From positions 200,808-264,807 of the forward strand of contig NZ_JAGMUK010000059.1 in the NCBI RefSeq assembly GCF_019049245.1: a stretch of DNA of 64,000 nt, given 5' to 3'. Under the pieces are notes generated by a model that was not told where the DNA came from, ran no database searches, and saw only the letters and a program-made list of their open reading frames with translations. The position numbers were made by a program, and so were the translations under genes. This DNA is from Streptomyces sp. AC555_RSS877 (lineage in GTDB: Bacteria > Actinomycetota > Actinomycetes > Streptomycetales > Streptomycetaceae). Position 1 is the first letter of the stretch. Each line of letters opens with the position of its first letter. Shown here one piece after another: positions 33,964 to 42,800 of this stretch.

Positions 33964-34002
33964 AACCTATGGGGATTGCTGGGGCATGCGCAAACTATTT
34001 TC
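33964..34002 (-). promoter_or_regulatory. WblC-autoregulated promoter
   Basis: On the minus strand: -35 TTGCGC (33993-33988), 18 bases, -10 TAGGTT (33969-33964). Directly upstream of the -35 lies an AT-rich stretch AAAATAGT (to 34002), the hallmark contacted by the WhiB7/WblC AT-hook. Placement about 110 bases before the leader ORF fits a housekeeping-sigma promoter activated by WblC itself. Confidence 0.75.
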
Positions 34003-34016
34003 TCGACGAGTTCGCG

Positions 34017-36218
34017 TCAGCCTTCAACTTCTTCTCCCCCGAGGTCCTGGCCTGCGCAGATCGCCAGAACATCGGCTCCGTAGCGGTTGAGCTTGCGCGC
34101 CCCGACCCCAGGGATCCGCGCCAGCTCCCCGTCGTCGTCGGGGACGGCCTCGGCGATCGCGATCAGTGTTTTGTCGGTGAAGACGCAGAAGGCGGGCTGC
34201 CCGCTGCGCTGCGCCTGGACCGCACGCCACTCGCGCAACCGCTCGTAAAGCCCCTCGTCCATGTCCGACGGGCAGTCCTCGCAGCGCATCAGTTTCATCT
34301 CACCGGCATCGGTGAGCGTGCGCCCGCACACCCGGCAGCGCGCCGGGGTGCGCTGGGTGCGTCGCGGGACGGCGCCGGCCCTGCTGGTGGTGGTGAAGCC
34401 GCGCTCGACTCCCCCGGAGCCGACCGCGGCACTCCGCCCGGCGCCGCCCGCCGAGCCCGGGCGCAGGCCGTCGAGGAAGCGGCTGGGCCTGCGGCTCGGA
34501 CGGCCGCCCGGCGCACGGGACAGGGCCCAGGAGACGTGCAGGCGCTCTCTGGCGCGGGTGACCCCGACATAGAGGAGGCGGCGTTCCTCCTCGATCTGCT
34601 CGTCGGTCTTTGCGTAGGTGATCGGCATCATGCCCTCGGCGACACCGACCAGGAAAACGACGTCCCACTCCAGTCCCTTGGCCGAGTGGAGGGAGGCGAG
34701 CGTGACGCCCTCGACGGTCGGGGCGTGCTGAGCGACGGCCCGTTCGTCGAGCTCGGCCACCAGGTCGCTCAGGGTGGCGCCGGCTCTGGAGGCGGCGAAG
34801 TCATGCGCGAGGTTCACCAGGGCGGCCAGCGACTCCCAGCGTTCTCGGACGGCCCCGGAGCCGGCCGGGGGCTGAGTGGTCCAGCCCTCGCCCGACAGCA
34901 CGGCCCGCACCTGGGAGGGCAGGTCGACGGCGTCGTCGAGAAGGGAGTCGTTGCCGCCGAAGCGGGCCGCGCCGCGCAGCGCGACTCCCGCCTTGCGCAC
35001 TTCGGGGCGGTCGAAGAACCGCTCGGCACCGCGCACCTGGTAGGGCACTCCGGCGTCGGCGAGGGCCTGTTCGTAGGTCTCGGACTGGGAGTTCGTGCGG
35101 AACAGGATGGCGATCTCGCTGGCCCGGCTGCCTGCGTCGATGAGCTCGCGGATGCGGCGGGCGGCGCCCTCGGCCTCGGCGGGCTCGTCGGTGTACTCGG
35201 TGTAGACGGGCTCGGGTCCGGCGGCGCGCTGGGAGACCAGCTCCAGCCGGTGGTCGGCGGCGCGGCCCCGGGCTTGGGCGAGCAGGCCGTTGGCGAGGTG
35301 GACCACCTGCGGAGTGGAGCGGTAGTCGCGGACCAGCTTGACGACGGTGGCGCCGGGGTGGCGGGTGCGAAAATCGAGCAGGTGGTCGGGAGTTGCTCCT
35401 GTGAACGAATAGATCGTCTGGCTGGCGTCGCCGACGACGCACAGGTTCTCCCGCTCGCCGAGCCAGAGCTCCAGCAGGCGCTGCTGGAGCGGGCTGACGT
35501 CCTGGTACTCGTCGACCACGAAGTGCTGGTACTGGGAGCGGACCTGCTCGGCGATGTCCTGCCGGTCCTGGAGGACCGCGACGGTCAGCAGCAGGACGTC
35601 CTCGAAGTCGATGACCCCGCGGGCCCGCTTGAGGTCCTCGTAGGCGGAGTAGATCTGGGCGATCTCCGCCGGGGCGCGGGGGGACTCGCGGCCGGACTTG
35701 GCGGCCGCGGGCGCGTAGTCGGCGGGGACGGTCTGAGTGACCTTGGACCATTCAATCTCGCCGGTGACGTCCCGCAGCTCGCCGCGGTCGAGGCGGATGC
35801 GGCAGGCGGCGGCAGCGTCGGCGACGAGTTGGATCTTGCGGTCGACCAGCCGGGGCATGGAGCCACCGACGGCTTTCGGCCAGAAGTACTGGAGTTGGCG
35901 CAGGGCGGCCGAGTGGAAGGTGCGGGCCTGGACGCCGGCGGCGCCGAGCTGGCGCAGCCGGCCACGCATCTCGCCTGCGGCACGGTTGGTGAAGGTGACG
36001 GCCAACACGCTGGAGGGCTGGAGGATCCCGGCCCGCACCCCGTAGGCGATGCGGTGGGTGATCGCCCGCGTCTTGCCCGTGCCGGCGCCGGCCAGCACGC
36101 ACACCGGGCCGTGGAGGGCGGTGGCCACCTCGCGCTGCTCGGGGTCGAGCCCTTCGAGCACCGCGTCGGCAGAGCCCGGCGTCTGCGGGAAGAGCGGGGA
36201 GTGCGTTGCTGCTGTCAC
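34017..36218 (-). CDS. uvrD2: ATP-dependent DNA helicase UvrD2
   Basis: A 733-residue superfamily 1A helicase. Motifs: GAGTGKTRAI (I), TFTNRAAGEM (Ia), VDEYQDVSPLQ (II), GDASQTIYSFTGA (III), VRDYRSTPQV (IV), TLASLHSAKGLEWD (V) and VGVTRARERLH (VI). The C terminus has the UvrD2-specific tetracysteine CRVC-x14-CEDC and an HRDC domain ending LARIPGVGARKLNRYG. This set identifies UvrD2 rather than UvrD1 or PcrA. GTG start at 36218. It is divergent from mrx1 and 10 bp beyond the wblC promoter region at its 3' end. Confidence 0.95.
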   Translation of the reverse strand: MTAATHSPLFPQTPGSADAVLEGLDPEQREVATALHGPVCVLAGAGTGKTRAITHRIAYGVRAGILQPSSVLAVTFTNRAAGEMRGRLRQLGAAGVQARTFHSAALRQLQYFWPKAVGGSMPRLVDRKIQLVADAAAACRIRLDRGELRDVTGEIEWSKVTQTVPADYAPAAAKSGRESPRAPAEIAQIYSAYEDLKRARGVIDFEDVLLLTVAVLQDRQDIAEQVRSQYQHFVVDEYQDVSPLQQRLLELWLGERENLCVVGDASQTIYSFTGATPDHLLDFRTRHPGATVVKLVRDYRSTPQVVHLANGLLAQARGRAADHRLELVSQRAAGPEPVYTEYTDEPAEAEGAARRIRELIDAGSRASEIAILFRTNSQSETYEQALADAGVPYQVRGAERFFDRPEVRKAGVALRGAARFGGNDSLLDDAVDLPSQVRAVLSGEGWTTQPPAGSGAVRERWESLAALVNLAHDFAASRAGATLSDLVAELDERAVAQHAPTVEGVTLASLHSAKGLEWDVVFLVGVAEGMMPITYAKTDEQIEEERRLLYVGVTRARERLHVSWALSRAPGGRPSRRPSRFLDGLRPGSAGGAGRSAAVGSGGVERGFTTTSRAGAVPRRTQRTPARCRVCGRTLTDAGEMKLMRCEDCPSDMDEGLYERLREWRAVQAQRSGQPAFCVFTDKTLIAIAEAVPDDDGELARIPGVGARKLNRYGADVLAICAGQDLGGEEVEG

Positions 36219-36257
36219 ACGGCCATGCTGCCAGGTCGGCCGAGACGGGTGAGGCGG

Positions 36258-36266
36258 TTGTCCACA
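36258..36266 (+). promoter_or_regulatory. DnaA box (TTGTCCACA)
   Basis: Exact match to the preferred Streptomyces DnaA box, in the uvrD2-mrx1 divergent intergenic region, 40 bp upstream of the uvrD2 start. Single site; regulation by DnaA is possible but unproven. Confidence 0.45.
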
Positions 36267-36326
36267 GGCAGGCACTCGTAGTCGTACTAATGCGGCAGGC
36301 GTCACGTCCGGCGAACCCCGGCCGCT

Positions 36327-36353
36327 GGGAATGGTGGCCCTTCCACGTACGTT
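36327..36353 (+). promoter_or_regulatory. SigR-dependent promoter of mrx1
   Basis: GGGAAT (36327-36332), exactly 18 bases, then GTT (36351-36353), a full match to the SigR consensus. The start codon of mrx1 is 50 bp downstream, giving a normal leader length. Confidence 0.85.
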
Positions 36354-36402
36354 TCCCACTGCGAGCGCACATTCTCCGACCCGCCGAAGGAGCACGAGAG
36401 AC

Positions 36403-36645
36403 ATGCCGGGCACTGTGACGATGTACAGCACCACGTGGTGCGGCTACTGCCGTCGGCTGAAGAGCCAGATGGACCGCGAGGGCATCGCGTACAACGAGAT
36501 CAACATCGAGCAGGACCCGGATTCCGCCGCGTTCGTCGAGAAGGCGAATGGCGGAAACCAGACGGTGCCGACCGTGCTCTTCCCGGACGGGTCGACGCTC
36601 ACGAACCCTTCGCTGGCTCAGGTCAAGCAGAAGATCGGCGCGTAA
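36403..36645 (+). CDS. mrx1: Mycoredoxin (glutaredoxin-like)
   Basis: An 80-residue thioredoxin-fold protein with the redox motif CGYC (C13, C16) after MYSTTW, plus the cis-proline in GGNQTVPTVLFPDGS. Mycoredoxin-1 reduces mycothiol-mixed disulfides in actinobacteria. The ATG has AAGGAGC upstream, and a SigR promoter precedes it, fitting the known inclusion of mycoredoxin in the SigR regulon. The 3' end overlaps the convergent methyltransferase gene by 28 bp. Position next to uvrD2 is shared with mycobacteria as I recall it. Confidence 0.93.
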   Translation: MPGTVTMYSTTWCGYCRRLKSQMDREGIAYNEINIEQDPDSAAFVEKANGGNQTVPTVLFPDGSTLTNPSLAQVKQKIGA

Positions 36646-37304
36646 CGGCCGCACTGACGTGGTGGTCGGCAGGCGGTCCCTGACGTGGTTTCAGGGGCCG
36701 CCATCTTGTGGTTTGTCCCACACCAGCGTGTAGGCCACAGCAGCCTGCGCCGGAAGCGCGATCCGGGCAGCACGCGGTGCGCGGCCTGCCGGACCTCGCT
36801 CCAGGACATCACCGAGTCCTCCATGGGCATGCCTGCCGGGCCGCCCTCGCCCCGGCGGAACCGGTGGACCAGGTTCAGTGACACGCCCAGGGAGCCGATC
36901 ATCCAGTCGAGCGGTGCCCGGTCGCGCGTCAGACCTACGATCACCAGCCGCCCGCCCGGGGCAAGGAGCCGTACCAGTCGTCGCACCGCGTGCTCGATCT
37001 TTGCGTGGTGGACGACGGCGACCGCGCTCAGGAAGCCGTAGCTCTCCTCGGGCAGGCGCGGTTCGTCCAGGTAGTCCCCTTCGAGGAACGTCACGTGGCC
37101 GGACTCCCGGGCACTCTCGCGCGCGTGCCGGATCATCTCCGGCGAGCGGTCCACGCCGGTGACGGATTGCGCCTTGGCCGCGAGCTTGCGCGCGAGTAGT
37201 CCGTCGCCGCAGCCGACGTCGAGGGCCGCGCCGCAGCCGTCCGGCACGGCGGCGAGCACGACCGGGTGGTAGTGGACGTTGTGGTTCCAGTACGGGTCCG
37301 GCAC
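36618..37304 (-). CDS. Class I SAM-dependent methyltransferase
   Basis: A 228-residue methyltransferase. Motif I is LDVGCGDGLLARKLA near residue 29; GVDRSPEMI is the ribose-contacting acidic region; LLAPGGRLVIVGL is the post-motif III strand. The substrate is unknown. The last about 10 residues are encoded within the mrx1 3' end on the opposite strand. GTG start with GGGA nearby. It begins 10 bp after the nudC stop, likely the same transcript. Confidence 0.85.
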   Translation of the reverse strand: MPDPYWNHNVHYHPVVLAAVPDGCGAALDVGCGDGLLARKLAAKAQSVTGVDRSPEMIRHARESARESGHVTFLEGDYLDEPRLPEESYGFLSAVAVVHHAKIEHAVRRLVRLLAPGGRLVIVGLTRDRAPLDWMIGSLGVSLNLVHRFRRGEGGPAGMPMEDSVMSWSEVRQAAHRVLPGSRFRRRLLWPTRWCGTNHKMAAPETTSGTACRPPRQCGRYAPIFCLT

Positions 37305-37314
37305 GTCCCGCGTC

Positions 37315-38259
37315 TCAGACGAAACTCCTCGTCGGCAGCGGCTTGCCGTACCAGAGCTCGATCAGGCGGGCCGCGATCGAGATGCCGTACGGCGGAAGCA
37401 CCTCGCCGGAATCGAAGGCGGCGCGCAGTTCGTCGCGGGAGAACCAGCGGGCCTCGTGGATCTCGTCGCCGTCGACGTTGATGTCGGTCGAGGTGGCGCG
37501 GGCCATGAAGCCCAGCATGAGGCTGGACGGGAAGGGCCAGGGCTGGCTGGCGACGTACTCGACCTGGCCGATGCTGATGCCGGCCTCTTCGAAGACCTCG
37601 CGGCGCACCGACGCCTCGATGGACTCGCCGGGTTCGACGAAGCCGGCGAGCGTCGAGAAGCGGCCTTCGGGCCAGTGGACCTGACGGCCCAGCAGGATGC
37701 GGTCGTCCTCGTCCGTGACGGCCATGATCACGGCGGGGTCGGTGCGCGGGTAGTGCTCGGCGCCGCAGGCCTGGCAGCGGCGGATGTGACCGGCCGCCGC
37801 GATGATCGTGCGCTCGCCGCAGCGGGAGCAGAAGCGGTGTGTGCGCTGCCAGTTCTCCAGGCCGACCGCGTGCACCATCAGCCCGGCCTCGCGGGGCGAC
37901 AGGAGCAGACCCGCCTCGCGCAGCCCCGCGGCGCGCGCGGACTGGTCGATGCGGCCGGGGAGCGCGTCCTTCTGGAGGGCGAAGTAGCGCACGCCGTCCT
38001 CGTCGATACCGAGGAAATAGCGGTGTGCCTCGGTGAGGGGTGCTTCGAAGGACGGGGTCATGACGAGTTCGGTACGCCCGTCGGCCGTCTCGTCGATGAG
38101 AACCTGACCGCCGGAGACCACGAAGCAGCGGGTGGTGGGGTGGCTCCACGCCGCCGCGAGCCAGGCTTCGTCGAGCCGGTGGTGGGCGGCCCGGTCGATG
38201 CCGCTCGGGGCGGTGAGCGAGACGGGGCGGTCGGCGGTCTGGTCGGTCCAGGTGGTCAC
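37315..38259 (-). CDS. nudC: NAD(+)/NADH pyrophosphatase NudC
   Basis: A 314-residue NUDIX enzyme that cleaves NADH (and can decap NAD-RNA). The zinc ribbon is CSRCG and CQACG; the Nudix box is GFVEPGESIEASVRREVFEEAGI; and the NudC signature SQPWPFPSSLM follows. The chosen GTG at 38259 has GGAAG at 5-6 bases; an upstream TTG at 38271 sits directly against a GGGGGAG, too close to serve. Found beside uvrD2 and adnAB in mycobacteria as I recall it. Confidence 0.93.
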   Translation of the reverse strand: MTTWTDQTADRPVSLTAPSGIDRAAHHRLDEAWLAAAWSHPTTRCFVVSGGQVLIDETADGRTELVMTPSFEAPLTEAHRYFLGIDEDGVRYFALQKDALPGRIDQSARAAGLREAGLLLSPREAGLMVHAVGLENWQRTHRFCSRCGERTIIAAAGHIRRCQACGAEHYPRTDPAVIMAVTDEDDRILLGRQVHWPEGRFSTLAGFVEPGESIEASVRREVFEEAGISIGQVEYVASQPWPFPSSLMLGFMARATSTDINVDGDEIHEARWFSRDELRAAFDSGEVLPPYGISIAARLIELWYGKPLPTRSFV

Positions 38260-38385
38260 GAGTGCTTCCAACTCCCCCGGTGGAAAGGGTGTTTCGTGGG
38301 CGGTTCAGCGGGACGTACGGCGGGAGGCGACCGGGTCCGGCAGGGCGTGGCGGTACGGGACGGTTGTTCCAGTGTGCCCCGCGTG

Positions 38386-38408
38386 CCGCGCCGATCCGGG
38401 CGGCGCGG
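38386..38408 (-). terminator. Hairpin after dipeptidase gene
   Basis: 8-bp perfect arms CCGCGCCG / CGGCGCGG with a 7-base loop, 6 bp past the dipeptidase stop and 125 bp before the nudC start. Confidence 0.5.
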
Positions 38409-38413
38409 GACGG

Positions 38414-39826
38414 TCAGGGCGCATGGCGCCAGTGCTCCGCGAGGTCGCTCCACAGATACGCGGTGGTCTCGACGCCCTTGAGGAGGAGGTCCAGCTCGAC
38501 CTTCTCGTTCGGGGCGTGCCAGCCGTCGGACGGGACGGAGATGCCAAGGAAGAGCACCGGTGCGCCGAGGACTTCCTGGAGGTCGGCGGCCGGTCCCGAA
38601 CCGCCTTCCCTGGTGAAGCGGACGGACTTGTCGAAGGCGCGGCCCATGGCGCGGACGACGGACTGCAGGGCCGGGTGGTCCAGGGGCGTGAGGCACGGGC
38701 GTGTGGCACCGGTGAAGGTGATCTCCTGCCGGATCCCCGCGGGAACCTGCTCGGCGGCCCACTCGCGGACGGCCTTCTCGATGTGGTCGGGGTCCTGGCC
38801 CGCGACCAGCCGGAAGGAGAGCTTCACCATGGCGGAGGCGGGGACGATCGTCTTGCTGCCGGGGCCTTGGTAGCCGCCGCCGATGCCGTTGACCTCGGCG
38901 GTGGGACGGGCCCAGATGCGCTCCAGCGTCGTGTGCCCGGCCTCGCCGTGGGTGGCGTACGACTTGGCCGTGCGCAGCCACCTCGGCTCGTCGAAGGGCA
39001 GCTCGGCGAAGAGTGCGCGCTCACGGTCGGTGAGTTCGACGATGCCGTCGTAGAAACCGGGGACCGTCACGCGCGCGTGCTCGTCGTGCAGGGCGGCGAC
39101 GAGGCGGGCGGCGGCCGTGGCCGGGTTGGGGACGGCGCCGCCGAAGGAGCCGGAGTGGATGTCCTGGTCGGGGCCGTACAGCCGGATCTCGCACTCGGCG
39201 AGGCCGCGCATGCCGGTGCACACGGTGGGGGTGTCCTCGGACCACATGCCGGTGTCGGAGACGATCACCGCGTCGGCGGCGAGCCTTTGCGCGTGCTCCT
39301 GGACCAGCGCCCGGAAGTGCGGGGAGCCGGACTCCTCCTCGCCTTCGATCAGCAGCTTGAGGTGCACGGCCGGGGCGGTGCGGCCGGTCGTGGCGAGGTG
39401 GGCGCGGACGCCGAGTGTGTGGAAGAACACCTGGCCCTTGTCGTCGGCCGCCCCGCGCGCGTAGAGGCGGTTGTCACGGACGACGGGCTCGAAAGGCTCG
39501 CTGTCCCAGCCGTCCTCGCGGGCGGCGGGCTGTACGTCGTGATGGCCGTAGACGAGAACCGTGGGCGCCTCGGGGTCGTCGCAGGGCCACTCGGCGAAGA
39601 CGGCGGGCGCACCCGGGGTCTCCCAGACCTCGGTGGCCGGGAAGCCGGTTTCCCGGAGCTTGGCGGCGAGCCAGTCGGCGCTGCGGCGTACATCGCTCGC
39701 GCGGTCGGGCTGGGCCGACACGGACGGGATGCGCAGCCACTCGGCGAGGTCGTCGAGGAAGGCGGCACGGTGCTGCTCGATGTACGTACGGACGGCGCTG
39801 ACGGCACTGTCAACGGGCTGGCTCAT
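38414..39826 (-). CDS. M20 family dipeptidase
   Basis: A 470-residue zinc-dependent exopeptidase of the M20 (CNDP/PepV-like) group. Metal and catalytic residues appear in VLVYGHHDVQP (H), GAADDKGQVF (D), LLIEGEEESGSPHF (E-E pair) and IVSDTGMW (D). A lid/dimerisation domain sits in the middle (IHSGSFGGAVPNPATA). Typical length for the family; no signal peptide, so cytoplasmic. The ATG at 39826 begins MSQPVDSAVSAVR. It starts 11 bp from the adnB stop. Confidence 0.92.
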   Translation of the reverse strand: MSQPVDSAVSAVRTYIEQHRAAFLDDLAEWLRIPSVSAQPDRASDVRRSADWLAAKLRETGFPATEVWETPGAPAVFAEWPCDDPEAPTVLVYGHHDVQPAAREDGWDSEPFEPVVRDNRLYARGAADDKGQVFFHTLGVRAHLATTGRTAPAVHLKLLIEGEEESGSPHFRALVQEHAQRLAADAVIVSDTGMWSEDTPTVCTGMRGLAECEIRLYGPDQDIHSGSFGGAVPNPATAAARLVAALHDEHARVTVPGFYDGIVELTDRERALFAELPFDEPRWLRTAKSYATHGEAGHTTLERIWARPTAEVNGIGGGYQGPGSKTIVPASAMVKLSFRLVAGQDPDHIEKAVREWAAEQVPAGIRQEITFTGATRPCLTPLDHPALQSVVRAMGRAFDKSVRFTREGGSGPAADLQEVLGAPVLFLGISVPSDGWHAPNEKVELDLLLKGVETTAYLWSDLAEHWRHAP

Positions 39827-39836
39827 GGTCACGAGC

Positions 39837-42800
39837 CTATCCGCCCGCACCGACATCCTCGTCGTGCGGTTCCTCACCTCCCGGCTCCTCGAGGAGCAGC
39901 CGCTCCAGCGCGGCCCGGCCCGGCAGGTCGTCCGGTCGTACGACCTCGCCGCTGCGTACGTAGAGGAAGGTCGCCGTGACCGACTCCAGTGGTACGCCCT
40001 GCTGCTCGGCCCAGGCGAGCCGGTAGACGGCGAGCTGGAGCGGGTCCGCGGTGCGGATGCGGCTGGTCTTCCAGTCGACGATCTCGTACGTCGCAGCCGG
40101 ACCGTCGCCTTCCTTGTAGACGGCGTCGATACGGCCCCGGACCACGCGGCCGGCGATCGCGAGCTGGAAGGGGGTCTCGACGCGGTGGGGCGTGCGCTGG
40201 GCGTAGTCGGTGCGCTCGAAGGCTTCCTTGAGGGCTTCCAGGTCGCGTTCGTCGGCGATCTCGGCCTCGCTGCCGGGTAGTTCCTCCGGCTCCAGCATGG
40301 GCAGCGTCAGTGCCTCGAAGCGGGACTCGACCCAGGCGTGGAAGCGGGTGCCACGGCGCGCTGCGGGCTGGGGCGGGCGAGGCATGGGGCGGGCCAGTTC
40401 CTGTGCGAGGCCGTCCGGGTCGGCGGCCAGGCGCATCAGCTGGGAGGCGGTCAGTGACGCGGGCAGGGGGACGTCGGTGACGCTCGCGCGGGCGCGCAGG
40501 AGTTCACCGCTGAGGGCGTCCAGGTCACGGTCCCAGGAGGCGATGGTGCGGGCCTCCTCCAGGGTGAGAGGGGCAGGCCCGGGCTGCGTGGGGTGGGGGC
40601 GGGCGGGTTCCGTACGGGGGTGCTCGGTGGCGTCCGGTCGCACGGCCTGGTGCGGGACGGTCGGGCGGTCCGCGCTCCAGGAGTCCCAGTCGGCCGAGTC
40701 CTCCGCGACGAAGGGGTCGTCCTTGTAGGGGTCCCCTTCACGGGGGTGCCCTTCATAGGGGCCCCCCTCGTGGAAGTCCCCCTCGTAGAGGTCATCCGCG
40801 ACAACCGTGTCGTCGTCCGGCGGCACGGGCCAGTCCGGGTCGTCGTAGGTGTCCGGGTCGTGGGTGGCCGCGGGGTGGCCGTCCTCGTGGGAGGCGAGGT
40901 GTTCCAGGTGGGACAGGACCGTCTCGGCGGCCGCTCGGCGCCGGGCCATGGACGTCTCGTCCAGAGGCAGGGGCCACACCTGGTCGGCGGTCTCCCGGTG
41001 CAGGGCCGGGTTCTGCTCGTCCTCGGCGGGCTCGTCCGCCCACGCCTCGATCTCGCCGTGTCCGGCCGCGCAGTGGTCGTACAGGGCCTGCAGGAAGTCG
41101 GACGGACCGCGGGGCTTCTTCTGGGTGGGGCCCCACCAGTGGCCGGAGCCGAGGAGGAGGGAGCGGGGTCGGGTGAAGGTGACGTAGCCGAGGCGGAGTT
41201 CCTCGGTGTGCTGGTGCTCCTTCATGTCCTCATGGAAGGCCTTCAGGCCGCGGGAGTCCCAGGAGGTGACGTCGGGGAGGGTGTCGGTGTCGCCACGCAG
41301 TTCGTGCGGCAGCACCTTGCCCTGGGCGGTCCACTTCTCGCGGCCCTGGGTGCTGGGGAAGGTGCCGGTGACCAGTCCGGGGACGGCCACCACGTCCCAT
41401 TCCAGTCCCTTGGACTTGTGCGCGGTGAGCACCTTGACGGTGTTCTCGCCGCCGGGAAGGGCGTTGTCGAGGCCCTTCTCGTACTGGGCGGCGGTGCGCA
41501 GGAAGGCGAGGAAGGCGAGCAGGCTGGCCTCGTTGTCGCCGGCGGCGAAGGAGGCGGCGACGTCCAGGAAGTTGGACAGGGTCTCTCGGCGGCGGGCGGC
41601 CAGGGCGTGCGGGGACGCGGACAGTTCCACCTCCAGGCCGGTGACGGCGAGGACGCGGTGCAGGACGTCCATCAGCGGGTCGGACAGGGAGCGGCGCAGG
41701 TCGCGCAGTTCGGTGGCCAGGCGCGCGAACCGCACGCGCGCGTCCGGCGAGAAGGGCAGCCCGTCGTCGTCCCCGCCACCGTCGAGCGGCGTCTCCAGGA
41801 ACGTGTCGAGGGCGTCCGCGAGCGATATCACCTCGGACGGGTCGACCCCCTCGACCGCCTCCGCGAGCCGGCGGTCGGGGTCGTCGTCGCTGTCCACGCG
41901 CGCGTGGGACACGAGCAGCCGGGCGCGCCGCCCCAGGAGGGCGAGGTCGCGCGGGCCGATGCGCCAGCGCGGGCCGGTCAGCAGACGCACCAGAGAGGCG
42001 TTGGCGCCGGGGTCCTGAAGGACCTCGCAGACGGCGACCAGGTCGGCGATCTCGGGCAGATGGAGCAGGCCGGAGAGGCCGACGACCTCGACGGGGACGT
42101 CCCGGGCGACGAGCGCGCCCTGGATCTCGGCGAAGTCGGTGGCCGTACGGCACAGGACGGCGATCTCGCCGGGCGCCTTGCCCGTGTTCACCAGGTGAGC
42201 GATGGAGTCGGCGAGCCAGTCGATCTCCTCGCCGTGGGTCGGCAGGAGGGCGCAGCGGACCATGCCGTCGCGTTCGGCGCCGGGGGCCGGGCGCAGGGCC
42301 TCCACGCCCGCGTGCATGGCGCGCAGGGGCTCGGCGAGGTCGTTGGCGAGGTCGAGGAGGCGGCCGCCGCTGCGGCGGTTCTCGCTGAGCGACTGGCGGG
42401 TGGCGAGGCGGCCGTCGGCGTCGGCGAAGTGCTCGGGGAAGTCGTCGAGGTTGGCGACGGAGGCGCCGCGCCAGCCGTAGATCGCCTGGCAGGGGTCGCC
42501 GACCGCGGTGACCGGGTGGCCCGTGCCGGCGCCGAACAGGCCCGCCAGGAGGATGCGCTGGGCCACGGAGGTGTCCTGGTACTCGTCCAGGAGCACCACG
42601 CGGAACTCGTCGCGCAGGACGCGGCCCACCTCGGGGACCTGGGCGAGCTGGGCTGACAGGGCGATCTGGTCGCCGAAGTCCAGCAGGTCGCGTTCGCGCT
42701 TGGCGGCGCGGTAGCGGACGACGAGGTCGGCGAGTTCGCGGCGGGCGGCGGCCGTCTCGGGCACCTTGCGCAAGGCCTCGTTGGTGAGCTTGGCGCCCTG

